Positions 43,679-56,000 of a stretch of 64,000 nt of DNA are shown piece by piece; positions within the stretch are counted from its first letter, which is position 1, and each line of letters starts with the position of its first letter. This DNA comes from Mayamaea pseudoterrestris (taxonomy: Eukaryota > Bacillariophyta > Bacillariophyceae > Sellaphorales > Sellaphoraceae): contig BROI01000011.1 of the NCBI GenBank assembly GCA_027923505.1, positions 620,001-684,000 of the forward strand, written 5' to 3'. Below the pieces are notes generated by a model, which ran no database searches, was not told the origin of the DNA, and worked only from the letters and a program-made list of their open reading frames with translations. The position numbers and the translations under genes were made by a program.

Positions 43679-45038
43679 ATGTTGCGAAGAAGGCAGCAAC
43701 AACAATCCAAGGTTCAGTTTGATTGCGACGAGGTGCTTCGACAGACGATCATGGAAACGGCACCGAAACCTATTCAAGTTTCGGATGCTGCCTCGGTCGA
43801 GTCCAATATCATGGACGACTTGCCTAGTCGATTCAGTATGCCATTTGATCCTGCTCCTCTTGTTCCGCAGTCAGTCATTCTAATCTTTGGCGGCTTCATC
43901 TTTGTACTTGCCTTGATTTGGCCTCCCCTTATTTTGCTTGTGGCCTACATGTGCTCCAAGCTGATTCCCTACTCGTTTCGCGAAAATGACGACGCTACGA
44001 GTCGCCGACAGCTTTTTCACGAGTTTTCCAAGGAAGACGACCTTCCGGAACACTTTAAAAACATGCCAGAGAACATTCGACTTGATGAAGAATATGTCGT
44101 GAACGAACGGTACGTGCGTGGCTATACCTTTATGGTTTTGCAGCTAAAAATCATCAATCTCACGCTCTTCCCATCTTTAACTCGACAGTGGCATGCTTTT
44201 GTATGCATCTACATTGACTCCGACCGACCAGCCCGTTAAAGCTGTCGTATGCTTTTGCCACGGATACACGGATAGTGCTTCCTTTTCGAAACGCATGGAG
44301 TTTCAGAGACTGGTTCATCAAGGCATTGCCTTTGTCGCAATTGAATATGAAGGACATGGCCGCTCGGATGGAGCCGTCGGTCTGATTAGTGACTGGGAAC
44401 GATTGATTGATGATGTTTCCAACTTTTACTCCAAAGTTGCGACGGAGCGATTTGAAGGGATCCCAACCTTTCTCATGGGAGAGTCCATGGGAGGAGCAGT
44501 TGCTTACTGCACCTACGACCGGACTCCATCACTCTATCGAGGTGTAGTTTTCATTTGCCCAATGTGCAAGATTGCCGACGAGATGCTTCCTCCAACCTGG
44601 GTTATTGAAATCCTCATGTGGTGCATTGGCAAACGAGGTACGACATCAGTTTTGGGATACCTTCCAATTGCTCCAGCCCGTGGAAGCCTTGAGAATACGA
44701 CTCACAAGGTGCCGGAGAAGCGTCGGTTGGTGTCTCGATGTCCCACCTACCTTGACCGCAATCCTCGCTTGGCTACTGCACGAGAGCTAATTCACGTAAC
44801 TCAGCGAATATCAAACAATTTGCATGAGTTTGAAGCTCCCTTTCTTGTTCTTCACGGCAAGGAGGATCGCGTGACAGATCCTGCCCTATCGGTCGCCTTG
44901 TACGAGGAAAGCAAGTCTAAGGATAAGTCAATTCGCTTGTACGATGGCATGTGGCATGCGCTCACTGGCGGAGAGACTGATGAAGACATTGATATGGTGT
45001 TTGCGGACATGATCGGCTGGATTTTGAAGCGCTTATGA
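43679..45038 (+). CDS. Monoglyceride-lipase-like alpha/beta hydrolase with membrane hairpin, two exons (426 aa)
   Basis: Exons are 43679-44109 and 44189-45038. The 79-bp intron has donor GTACGT and acceptor CGACAG, and splicing gives YVVNERGMLLYASTLTP, the usual family start of this domain. ATG 43679 is used; the frame opens to a TTG at 43634. A long hydrophobic segment at about res. 64-91 (SVILIFGGFIFVLALIWPPL, then ILLVAYM) should anchor the N-terminus. The hydrolase domain has CHGYTDSASF (oxyanion), EYEGHGRSDGAVG (family GHGxSxG), the nucleophile GESMGGAV, acid GKEDRVTD and catalytic His in MWHALTGGE. All triad residues are present. Relatives cleave monoacylglycerols, lysophospholipids or caffeoylshikimate. 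A lipid substrate is likely given the anchor. Confidence 0.92.
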
Positions 45039-45267
45039 TAAATGATGGAATGAAAGTACTACCGGTAGTTGCACATAACTCCTAATATGAGTCTTTCTGA
45101 TTAACAATAGCATTTATAGTTGCCAATAAGATGCTGGTGCAGTTGCGTGGGTGAGTACTCACCTACTACTTGTTCCGGTACAGCTGAAAGTTACACCTGT
45201 CATTCAAGGGTCGTACCGTTACTCAGACACTTGTCAAGCTCCACAGAAATGCGGTGCAAATCTCACC

Positions 45268-46488
45268 ATGGGAGTCAGCCGCCAGCGAGGCCTTGTTACG
45301 CTGCTACGGCTTCTTTGGTGCTATATCATTTTACGTAGCATTCATGGACTACAACCTCGAAGTACGAAATCGTCGTCATCTCCGCGCATCAAGATTAAAA
45401 AGTCGTCATGGAACGTTTTCTTCGAACAGCTCCAAGCCTTTCATCGTCGTCATGGCCACGCGGTTGTGAGCAAACGAGATGACCCCAGCTTGTATCGATG
45501 GACATGCCAACAACGATCAAGTCTACGTCATCGAGCTGAGAGCCAGCTGTCGAATGTGGCCGTTCGGCCGAGGATGACATTCTACAAGGTGCAGCAGCTG
45601 TCGAGCATTGACTTTGTCTGGGACGTTCAAGAGTATCGCTGGAACCAGCGATACGAAGAACTCCGGGCGTATGTGAATGCAACAAATAATACTCTAGTAC
45701 CAGCTAATCACCCTGGTGCTCTTGGAGTGTGGGTGCAGAATCAAAGACGCGAGCTCAAGCGTTTTCTGCGAGGCGAAAATTCAACATTGACAGTTTCGCG
45801 CATTCTGGCCTTGAAGGAGCTGCAATTTGATCGAGACACGACAACATGGAACGATTTGTGGCATCAGCGATATCATGAGCTTTTAGATTTTGTCAAGGAA
45901 CATGGTCACACGCATGTGCCTGAAGACTATCGAAAGAATCCAGCGCTTGGCCAGTGGGTCATGAACCAACGGACCCACTATCGTCGATATGCCGACGGAG
46001 AACCGTCAGCCTTGTCGGAGGAACGTTTGGAGCTGCTGGAAAAGGTAGATTTCAAGTGGAGATATCGGGAAGACAAGTGGCACGAGATGAAGCTGCGTTT
46101 ACTTGACTACTATGAACAGCATGGTCATTTGCGGATCAATCCGCGCGATGCCAAGAATAGCGACTTACGCTTGTGGCTGATTCTCCAACGACATTACTAT
46201 AATCGCCTTCAGCAAGGAAGAGAGTCGCCCATGACTCAGGATCGAATTGACGCTCTGGAAGGCGAGATCCCCAACTTTCCCTGGCAAGGTCGCAACAAGC
46301 GTGGTCCCTCCAAGAGCGATTGGGCGCGCATGTTTGAAGCCATGCGCGAAAAGGGCATTGATACGGGAACGCGAGCCAAATCACATTGGTTTGAGGGCGT
46401 CAACCCGCTAACGTCACAAGTCAAATCATTTTGGAGCGATGAGGAGCTTCTTGCCTTGTGGTATTCGGAGGGAGAGGAAGAAGAATGA
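45268..46488 (+). CDS. Four-repeat helicase-associated (HA) domain protein with signal peptide (406 aa)
   Basis: ATG 45268 in strong context (caccATGG); the frame is open upstream to 45151 without another ATG. The first 27 residues (RGLVTLLRLLWCYIILRSIH) look like a signal peptide and are followed by GLQPRSTKSSSS. Four HA repeats of about 65-70 residues lie at about 48-117, 125-188, 194-264 and 271-338. They share W-x(2-3)-F/Y-x-x-L-x-x-F/Y, then HGHxxVP/I, a turn, LGxWVxNQR and a closing L-x-x-L/I-x-F-W. HA domains are thought to bind nucleic acid when attached to helicases; here there is no helicase. Stand-alone HA proteins are abundant in diatoms and their role is unknown. A signal peptide would send this one to the ER, plastid or outside. 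No intron. Confidence 0.85.
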   Translation: MGVSRQRGLVTLLRLLWCYIILRSIHGLQPRSTKSSSSPRIKIKKSSWNVFFEQLQAFHRRHGHAVVSKRDDPSLYRWTCQQRSSLRHRAESQLSNVAVRPRMTFYKVQQLSSIDFVWDVQEYRWNQRYEELRAYVNATNNTLVPANHPGALGVWVQNQRRELKRFLRGENSTLTVSRILALKELQFDRDTTTWNDLWHQRYHELLDFVKEHGHTHVPEDYRKNPALGQWVMNQRTHYRRYADGEPSALSEERLELLEKVDFKWRYREDKWHEMKLRLLDYYEQHGHLRINPRDAKNSDLRLWLILQRHYYNRLQQGRESPMTQDRIDALEGEIPNFPWQGRNKRGPSKSDWARMFEAMREKGIDTGTRAKSHWFEGVNPLTSQVKSFWSDEELLALWYSEGEEEE

Positions 46489-46821
46489 CTTTTACAGCAG
46501 TAGCTACTGCTTATTGACTGGAGTTTACGATTACTTAGCCTGTTTTTTACAACAGTCCACATTATCGTTCTGCAACGACTTGACCGGGCAGTACGGTAGC
46601 GATTCAAGGCGTCGCACTTTACTTTGGTGTCGCAGTGAGTCACGGTGCGACTGTTTATTGCGAGCAGTAAACGCCGGTCGCCATTCGACCGCACGACGAC
46701 TCACCATGGCATTGTGCCGGAAAGCCCTACAAGAATATAACAACCAAAATTCCTAGTTCTGATTTAGAACACCGATTGCTGGAACTATACAAAGTGGCAA
46801 TCTGCTCTTTCCACTCATGCG
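46489..46821. other. Intergenic, 333 bp
   Basis: Spacer upstream of the kinesin gene. Nothing recognised. Confidence 0.35.
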
Positions 46822-49800
46822 ATGAAGCTCGTCGAGACATGGCTGCAAGGCATTGGCCTCCATGCGCACATTGGAACCTTTGAGGCCGCCGGAATAACAA
46901 CTCCGTCCGCCCTAGCAGAGCTTGATGTTTCGCATTTTGAGGCGCTTGGAATTCAGAATGCTGATAATCGACGGAAACTCTTTTTTCTGGTACAGCGGAT
47001 CAAGAAGGAACTGGCCGAAAATTGCACTCTCGCCAACAATGCTTCAGCTAGTGAATGTTTCGTCGAGCAAAAGCAGCCGAGCAATAAGCCGAGAATCGAA
47101 AACAATGCAGACAAGAAAGGAGAGACGACCGATGTTTATGAAAGTCGGATCTCATCGAGTGCGAGTGAAACGACGAAGCGAAACGTCACTCAGCAATCAG
47201 CCGATGGACATGATTTAGAGGATGAGGTATTGGACAATTTACTAAATTCTACGGACGACGAGAGTATAGCAGAGAAGCACAATGGAGCACTTGCTCGTGA
47301 AAACGCTGCTGCCGCTCTGCAAGGCCATTCAATAGCTTCTCGCAAAAGCAGGCGCTTGCAGCAGAAGCAACCACCAGCAGCCTCGACAAATGCAGCATCA
47401 ATGGTTGCCACGAGGAGCCGAGTCACGTCGTCTCAACTGTCCAAGGAGGCAGCATCAGCAGGTGCACCTGTAGCCAATAGCAGAACAAGAGCAACCATAT
47501 CTCGGCGTTCAACAGACGGCGCAGTATCCAGCGGAAGCAGCACTGACTCCTCCGAGCCACGACGGCTTAGTGGAATGACTGCGCCCAAAAGGCGCACTGG
47601 CGATTCGCGAGTGCAAGCACCGTCCTCTATGCGCACCGGAAAACAACTAGCAGCCATCCCTTCAAATACAATTGCACCCATGTCCCCGTTGGTAGACCTG
47701 CCCAGAACATCAAAGCTCATTCACAGGGATGATGCAAATGGCGACGAGGACGACTTGAGTAAACGACTTTTAAATCGTGGTCGACGGCGCTCCAGTTCAT
47801 TTGGCGACCGTACCAGAGGTAATGTCAGCGATAGTGATTCTGGGGCAGGTAATATGAGTGATCTTTCGAATAAGTCTTCCTCGCGGCAGCGCCGACGATC
47901 GCTTTCGGACCAAAGACCACCACGCCCAGCGACAAGGAATGCCGGTAAGAGCAGCGTTGTCCATGGTATGGATAAAACCAAAATGCGACAATCGCTTGGG
48001 CCGCAAAGCTCAGTAAAGGAAGCAAATGGTCGACCTCGGCGCTCATTAGGTGGTCGAGCTCAAAGTGACTTGGGGCAGTCCTCTTTAGCCGCTTTTCCTG
48101 CAGTCACAGTGCAAGGCACAAAGGTGGACGACTCATTTAAAGCTCAAATTAAACGGCTCCGAGATGACGCAAACGCTGAGCATGAACTTTTTGCTGAATC
48201 TGCGGTGCAGGATGACTGTGAGATGCGAATACGAGTGGTGATTCGCAAACGGCCAATGAGTAAACGGGAAGTGGCCGCAGCTGGCGACGTTGATGTCATT
48301 CACCCTTTGGATTGTGGGACGTACGGCAAAGTGTTGGTCTATCAACCCAAAACTCGTGTCGACCTCACAAAGGAGATTGAGACTTTACCGTTTGCGTTTG
48401 ACAATGTTTTCGATGAAGTTTCGACCAACCGTCAGCTGTACGAGCGATGCGTCCGCAATCTTATTCCTTTGCTATTTGAGGAAGAGCATTCTGGAGTTAG
48501 TATATTTGCTTACGGTCAGACTGGTAGTGGAAAGACCTTCACTATGCTTGGCTCTTCTCTGACGGGCATAAAAGACGGTAGCTCAGTCGAAAGCTTCAAC
48601 AACCTTGGCATATACTATATGGCTTCGCTGGATATCTTCCACTTAATCCAAATTTCCGAGTACAAATCATTTTCTGTGAGCTTGTCACTGTTTGAAATCT
48701 ATGGAGGCAAGCTTTTTGACTTATTGAACGATCGCGCGAGTGTGAAGTGTCTCGAAGACCAACGCGGCAAGGTGAATTTCCCTGGTTTGACGGAGCACGA
48801 CCTTCCAAACCCAGCGTATCTTCTGGAGCTGATTAATTTGGGCGCTGCGAATCGATCGACGGGCTCCACGTCGAGGAATGCGGATAGCAGTCGCTCGCAC
48901 GCCATCATGCAGATTCATATTAAGCGGCCTGATGTGCGTGGCAGAAAGGTTGAACATAGTCGATTGACGATAGTTGACCTTGCCGGAAGTGAGCGCGGGG
49001 CAGATACTGCGAATGCGAGTCGAGCTACCCGCCTCGAAGGTGCTGAAATCAACACAAGTCTTCTAGCTTTGAAAGAAGTGATTCGAGCAATGGCAACTGG
49101 CGATGCAATGACGCACGTGCCTTTTCGCGGAAGCAAATTGACGCAGGTGCTAAAAGAAAGCTTTGTCGGGAAGCATTGCAAAAGTGTGTAAGTCCACGTT
49201 TTGGATAACGTAACCAGCCCGCTTGCCACATTACTTACTTCGTGCACATCGTTCCATTTAGCATGATTGGGTGCATTTCACCGAACATTGGCAACTGCGA
49301 GCAGACACTTAATACGTTACGTTACGCAGACCGCGTCAAAGAACGAAATTCAAGTACAGGAGAATATGCAGGACGGGTCGATCAGCCTTCCGCTCGACCA
49401 GTGGCTATTCGATCGCCCAATTTGACATTTGGAGCACTTTTGCCAGGTCCCGACGGAAAACTGGTATGCGCTGAGTCGAATGAGAGGATGAAGATTGGTT
49501 CTGAGGAAGACGCTACAGTCTCGGCAATGTTGGAAGATCTTCTCTCGTCGCCCTCAAACAAGTCTTCCCCTCATTCTCCCCATGATGATGCTGTTGCAGC
49601 TGCTCTCGGTACAGACGCTCGTGCTCAAGGCGACTTCAACGTTCGCCGTGCAGCGAACGACCTTATAGACAATCATAAAGAGGCCATGGCACGCATGCTG
49701 GATATGTTGAAAGATGAAATGGAACTAGTCAACCAGGTGGATGGCGATAACGATGGACTTGAAGGGTATGTGTTTCGTTTGATGGAGATGCAGGAGCAGC

Positions 49801-49922
49801 AGCTGTCGCATATTGTTACCATACGAGAACATCTGCTTCGCTATCACGCAGCGCGCAATTCAACATCCACGGCAAGCTTGAATTCTCTATCAGATGAAAG
49901 TTTTGAAGACCTCCGTGATTAG
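46822..49922 (+). CDS. Kinesin-13 (MCAK/KIF2-type) with N-terminal SAM domain, two exons (1008 aa)
   Basis: Exons are 46822-49187 and 49262-49922. The 74-bp intron is GT-AG (GTAAGT, TTTAG), and splicing joins GKHCKSV to MIGCISPNIGNCEQTLNTLR. A SAM domain covers res. 1-66 (VETWLQGIGLHAHIGTFEAA, ending RRKLFFLVQRIKKEL). A 380-residue Ser/Arg-rich linker follows. The motor starts near 467 (MRIRVVIRKRP) and holds P-loop GQTGSGKTFTM, switch I NADSSRSHAIMQIH and switch II LTIVDLAGSERGAD. The family-13 neck/motor pattern is clear from RIRVVIRKRPMSKRE and the internal position of the motor. Kinesin-13 proteins depolymerise microtubule ends rather than walk. The C-terminal 150 residues are helical (KEAMARMLDMLKDEMELVNQ). 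Its stop lies 47 bp from the convergent SGNH-like gene. Confidence 0.94.
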
Positions 49923-49969
49923 GTCTAAGAGATAAAGCTAGCTTGGCATTTAATTCGATGTTTTTTACG

Positions 49970-52663
49970 TTATGTCCAGTATAAGTGTGTTAGACCGATC
50001 ATGCAGTCATGTCCACAATCACGGAGCCGGATGGCGACTTCAACATTGGTGCTCGAAAAGCTAGCATCGTCCAGCAAAGTTATCATTTCAAAAACCCGTT
50101 GCGGTTCTATTATTCGAAGCAAGAATTCGTCCTTGCTTAAGGTCGTCACCGCTCCGTTTACTGAGTACTCCAATTTAAAACTGTCAGGAAATTCTTTCGC
50201 TGTCAGCCGCCTTGCAGCATTGGTGTCCATGGGGTTCTCCATGTCGTAATGTAGGTCAGATTGCATGGACAACCGTCTTAATGTTTCGTTTGAGCCTAGA
50301 CGAAGCGACCTCCGCTCATTATTCACCGACGTCCAGTCCTTCGTCATAGGACTATCTTCAGATGTAAGGTACGACAAGAACCTTAGCATTATGAGACCAT
50401 TTTTCACTTCCGGAATATCCATTACAATCCAGCCCGACAACTCATTGCCGACAATTGTTCCTCGGCTATCATGGTGTGCCAGCGCTGGGCAATCATCATT
50501 TGATGCCCTCCCGCAGATAGAATAGTAATCACCGTCGCATAAACCAGGTTTTTCGTAAACGAGTTCCCATCCCTTGCCCGGAACGACTCCTGCTAGATAG
50601 CGCGAAGAGCTATCACGTAATGGATATGACAACAACAAAGAAGCATCTGCATCAATCAGTTGCCTTCGTCCACTCACTATGGTGAGAGTGTCGATATCAT
50701 CATCAGCGACATCGTAGCAAGGGTTGTGGCCGTCCGGCCCATCGTACAAGGGCTTGGCGGATATATATGGTTTGTAGCCACTTGCCGTAGGTCTAATAAT
50801 TGACGTCAAACCTGACTGCGAGGGGTTCACTCTCGGGGTATGTTCCCCACGTCCCTGAAATTGATAGCTGAGTTTTGCAAAAATTCAACAATAGCAAATA
50901 AAGGCGGCAGTGATACGTACATGCATTGGCTTTAAACATGCACGAGAAGGCCATTGGCCGTCAAAGCAAAGTCCACTATCTAACGCATTCACCTTGTTCC
51001 GAATGTTGTCGTAATAGGCAGTGATGTGCCAGTAGTCGTCGTCCAACGGTGGCCCGCCTATAAAGAAGGTGGGAATTCTTTTTTGAGTAAGGCGCGAAGA
51101 TGATCATGTTCGGCATGCAGTACACGTACCCATTGTACCCTCGCTCCATTGTTGGACTGCATCCTGTAAAGCCTCAAGCAAAGCAAACGCAAGTAAGCGA
51201 CCTGTTAGCTGGTGCGCTTGCCAACCTGGATGCCATCGTACTTGGCCGCCAATGTTTGGTCGAATAGGAGGGAACCCCAGTTTCTGCGGGTCGAGATCGG
51301 TCCGCAGCCAGCACGATGCACAAAACCGTTCTGCATTTTTGCACAAGTCCTCAACGCCGCTTTCGCAGCTCATATACCGCACTGCTTTCGGCAACGTCTT
51401 GGCTTGCTTATTGCTATTCGTCTTTAATATCCCTGCCATTGCAGTACCCCATTCTCCAACGTCAACGTCGGCAGCATCGTGTAAATGACTCAACGCTTCA
51501 AAGTATTCTCCATGACCCGCCCAAACAACCGGTACCTTCTTTCCTGAAAGCAACGCTTGTCGCAAAAATAAGTCAAAAGCTTCCTTTCCTTCCGTCATGC
51601 CAGAATCCCACAAGATTAAGTCAATATCATCACCATACATGTCAGCAAACGCCAACGCCATGGGCAAGGTCCCTAAGCCACCAATCGCTTGATTTCGAGT
51701 CACAAGTTGAACACCGAGTCGAGCAAAAATGGGCGCCATAATTTTGTGCATTTGATGAATATAAGACTGATGAAAATGATTTCCGTGACCAGCAGCCGCC
51801 GAGTGACCTGCGAGTACTACAGTAAACTTGTCATTGGTCATCATGGCGTGTAGCAAGCGTCGTACAAGTCCCTGAAAGGACCGCTTGGTCGTCCATCCAC
51901 CCTGCGTCGGATCGCCCGTTCCCTTGGTCTTGTCAAATGGATATCCATGTTCAGTCAACGAACCATCAGGCTTGTCCCAATGAAACATTTTTAGTCGCTC
52001 CGCCAATCCTTCCGGTGGTAGTGGCTTGCCGTGTCCGTACTCCGTAAATATGGCTTCCTTGGCACGCGAAATAAGCTGTTCGGCCGCATCCAAGTAGTGA
52101 TTCACAAAGACGGCATCAGCCTGCCACGCATTGTCGGGAAAGGCATCTCCAGGAATGTCGCGATTTGTGAATGCGGCGCAGTAATCTCCCTTTGGTCGCA
52201 TTTCTTCGTCGCCGTCCCAAAATTTCCATTTCGACCACTTTTCTTGCAATGTTTGTAGTTTTTCGTCGGATGGCTGTGAAACGTATGGATCGGGAACAAT
52301 GGTGGCGTAATTTGAATATAAAAGTTCGGTCGAATGGTTCATCTTTCGATTGATTAGTGAATTGCCGTTGGAAGAGTCTGTGCTTGATGATGATGACGAT
52401 GAAGAGGAAGTTGTTGATGAAGCACTTGAAGCTTGTCCGGCGTCATTTCCCTCATCATCGTAGTCACCATCTGGAGCTACTCCACTGAAGATCAGTACGA
52501 TAACGACAATTAGCATGAATGAACTGGCTAATTTTCCATTCGGAGTAGCAAAGAAGGAAGGTTTTACTGGCTTTTTCGTCTCACGTAGTGCTCGGTCGTC
52601 GGGATCGAGAAAGGACTCTTGCTCATGCTCGTCTGCATCAAATTCCATTTCTAATGCCTTCAT
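49970..52663 (-). CDS. Type II membrane SGNH-like hydrolase, three exons (851 aa)
   Basis: Exons (minus) are 52663-51130, 51057-50921 and 50854-49970. The introns (72 and 66 bp) have donor GTACGT in both cases and end in TATAG and TTCAG. The middle exon joins EGTMG to GPPLDDDYWHITAYYDN and KPMH to GRGEHTPRVNPSQSG in frame. The protein has an acidic cytosolic N-terminus, one membrane helix (about 46-63, SSFMLIVVIVLIFSGVA) and a Ser-only-like linker. The lumenal domain contains KFTVVLAGHSAAAGHGNHFH (possible block I Ser), TRNQAIGGLGTLPMALAF (block II-like Gly) and IDLILWDSGMTEG (block III-like). These parts suit an SGNH/PC-esterase-like fold acting on glycans, but a clear DxxH block is not evident. 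The C-terminal 300 residues look beta-rich, with paired Cys. Golgi or secretory location is inferred. Confidence 0.8.
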
Positions 52664-53094
52664 GATGCTCGGTGATTGTTATCACGGCTTTATAGTAGTG
52701 AAAATGCGTTGCTGTACTGGCAGACAGGATACAATGATCGGAACGTCGGCAGTCATTCGTCATGGTCGACTTGACGGTCATCGCGGCCGACATGTCGTAC
52801 TGGTTGTAAACCAGAATCTCGGTCACGAGAATGACGTCATTATACGGTTTCCGTTCCGCTGTTTCGTTGCAAACCCAAACGACCACAACCGAGCATCATC
52901 ATGGCACGAAATGAATGAGAGCGACAGATAGGCTAGAAACTTGACAAGCTTTGTTAAAAGAGGCTTCACCTTCTTCAGGGAATAGGGAAAGAAGAAGAGG
53001 GAAAACTGTGTTCTCTTAAGGCTTAAAATAATAGCGAGACGCTGCACCAGCGTGCGAGCGACCGAGCGACCAGCAAACCTTGAATACTACAAGA
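52664..53094. other. Divergent promoter region, 431 bp
   Basis: Shared 5' flank of the SGNH-like gene and the PH-PDZ gene. No specific element recognised. Confidence 0.35.
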
Positions 53095-56000
53095 ATGGAC
53101 GATCAACAGCAGCATGATCAGTATTCGTCATTAACTACGGAACGTCGTCAGCCACAGCATCTACATGCAATACATAGCTATGATAACCATGAGTCGAAGC
53201 GACGACCTCTTGTATTGACGGCAGCAGCAACATCGTCGTCATCACATTCATCGCCAATTAATGAAACAGGCATGCCCAGCAATCAACGCCGATTACGATT
53301 CGCGCAGCAACCAATTACTCCAGCAGCTCCGTTACACAATCTACGAGACTGGATGCATCTGCCGACGCCTCCAACTGCTGCCAAGAGTAGCAGTAATGCA
53401 GCCAGCAACAGCAACAGTCGTCAAAATGGCAGAATGCAGTATGGAAGGAACAATTCGCATCGACCGTCACCACTCATCGTGCCATCGCTTTTGAATGCAA
53501 CAGACCAAGGGTCCATTGCATCTACTCCCTCATTTTCGCATTCATCAAGTGCAGCTCCAAGCACTCCACCAGCTTGTACGCTGGCCGAGCAAGCACCAGC
53601 GTCGGGGTATCTGTTGAAAGTGGCTGCTGCAACGAGCTCGGACGCCAAAACGCGGCATGACCAAGCTACTCCAACCACAAGACTGAAGCGACGATACTTT
53701 ATTCTGCAACCGGGAACTTTTCTCTATTACTTTCTATCGGATCAAGATACAGTCCCTCGAGGGTGTCTGGATTTGGAGGGAAGTTGGTTGCAGGAGGAAC
53801 CACCTGATGAAGGTAACGACGTGCATCACGATGACTCTGGCTTTCGATTTTCCGTCAATTGGACCAAGACGAACCAAAAGGTCATTTTACAAGCTCCCGA
53901 TGAAGTACAGGGTCGAGCCTGGATGGAGGCGTTGGAAACCATGCGGCTCGATTATGCGCAACAGTTGCTGCTCAAGCAATCGGCCCGCAACTCTGCACTG
54001 ACGAGTCGAGTGCGTGAACTGGAGCAACAAGTTCGTAACTTCAAGTTGGTGGAGGAGGAAAAAGATTTAGCAATGCACGATGCAATAATGTGGAAGCAGA
54101 AAATGGAAGTACTGGATGAAAATGTGAGAAAGTTGTCACTCTTGTTGCTACGGCAATCAAGGAATGATAACTCGCTCGCGAAAGGTGAGAAGGGCAATGC
54201 AGACGGTTTCGATTTAGACGAAAAACACGATGCTACCAATGACACACTTGGCAATTCACGCGAAATATCGTTGTTCGACAATGAAGTGAGCAGTCATGAG
54301 TTTGACGAGGACGAAACTCGACTCTCGATTGACGCCATGGCTGTACCCGGACAACATTTCCCATCACTCTACAATGCCTGCGAAATGATGCGCGATAATG
54401 TAAGGCTAGCGGCGAATGAAGCAACAACGGCCGTTCAGGATTTGCACGCCGCGAATGAAAAGGTTGAGGCGATTGAAAAACGCATGCTCAAGGCAGAAAA
54501 GCATCTATGCAAAATATGGGAGGAGAATTGCGCACTGCGAAAAGAGCTCAAAATGAAAAAGCAAGAAAAGAAAGTGTTGGTCAAAGAGGTGTTGACTTTG
54601 CGAACATTAGCAAGTAGCGGCACCATTGCGTCAGTTTCTGAACAGCCGTCAGTGCAGAATCGTGAACGCAATGATGAAGATATCTCAAGCGACGCGGCGG
54701 CGTCAGCGTCGTTGAGCGAAGAGGAAAAACTCATCAATGAACTTGAAAACCATGTTTTGTCTAGTATTCGTCTGCACGAACAAATGTTAATGGCCGGCAG
54801 TGGACTAACGCCGAGTGGACACGTTGCAGTTGATGAAGACGGCGTGGATGACATTAGCGGTGGCAATATTCCGGCGTCTGCCCAAATTGACCAACTTGCA
54901 CGGCACGGAGAGACGAACAATCTACTTACAAGACGTACACTCCCAGTTGCTTCACTATTCGATGGTGATGAAGACTCGCACTCGGGGAGTGGCGAAGTGC
55001 AGCTCGATCGCAAAGGGGAATTGTTAGCTGCATCGATATCGTCTACTGCAGTGGAAACCAGCGACGGTGAGGATGACTTTGATGCTATACACCAGAAACC
55101 ATTAGAGGAAGTCGATATTTCCGCATCGTCACATGCAAGCACACCAGAACGTCTAAACCCACTCAATCAGTTGGATGTGGACACGCCGGACAAAATGGAA
55201 TATTTCGTTGCCGAGGAAGTGTCGCGACCTGGATTCACTTATGACAAGGCTACGAGCAGAATCGCCTGTCCCCTAGCCGACGTGATTGGCACGCGCAAGA
55301 CAGCAAACGATATTGTCAGCAAATCATTTGGAACGGATGAGCTCCAAGTATATCACCTGACGTTTTACTCTCAAAAGATTGGCCTCCAATTTCAGAAGAT
55401 TCCTCCTCCACCAGCAAAGTCAAATGGATTGTTAACGGATGCCATTAAGGCAGACATGAAAGATGAACGTGGTAAAACTACTCGAACCGCTGAAGAACTA
55501 CGACGAATTGCAGCCATTTCCAACTCCACTAAAAGGCCAGAAGATAACGCGAATGTTACATGCCCACTTGCTCAGCCAGTTCATGCGGTCATTGTCTGTG
55601 GATTCGAAGGGTTTGATGAATCGGGAAGTAATATTAGGCCCAGGCTCGGGGCGCGATTAGTAGCCTTCGATGGAGTGTCTGTGGAAGTGGGCAAATGGAC
55701 GTTCGAGAGTATTCGCAAGGCGATCAAGGCTCGCGAGCGACCTTTGACTTTGAGCTTTCGAAACGACTTTCTGACGACGGAGCAGCGAAGTATTCTGACA
55801 AGAGCTATTCGGGAAGTTGCAGCAAAGGGTGGCTCCCAAAAATTAAAGAGGACAGTTCCTATGCACACGGCTCCAGTTTATACCCATCGTCGAAGGCCAT
55901 CCATTGATCCTTCCGTGCAATCATGCATCACATACGAGTCGGATCCTTTTCCGTTGAATCACAGTACGTTTCAAAATGATGACGACTGGAGTGTTTCCGT

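Noticed and set aside
49970-50830. Stand-alone 286-codon gene on the minus strand
   Set aside because: Good splice sites and an in-frame 137-bp exon connect it to the upstream membrane-protein exon; no separate promoter or strong start was seen.
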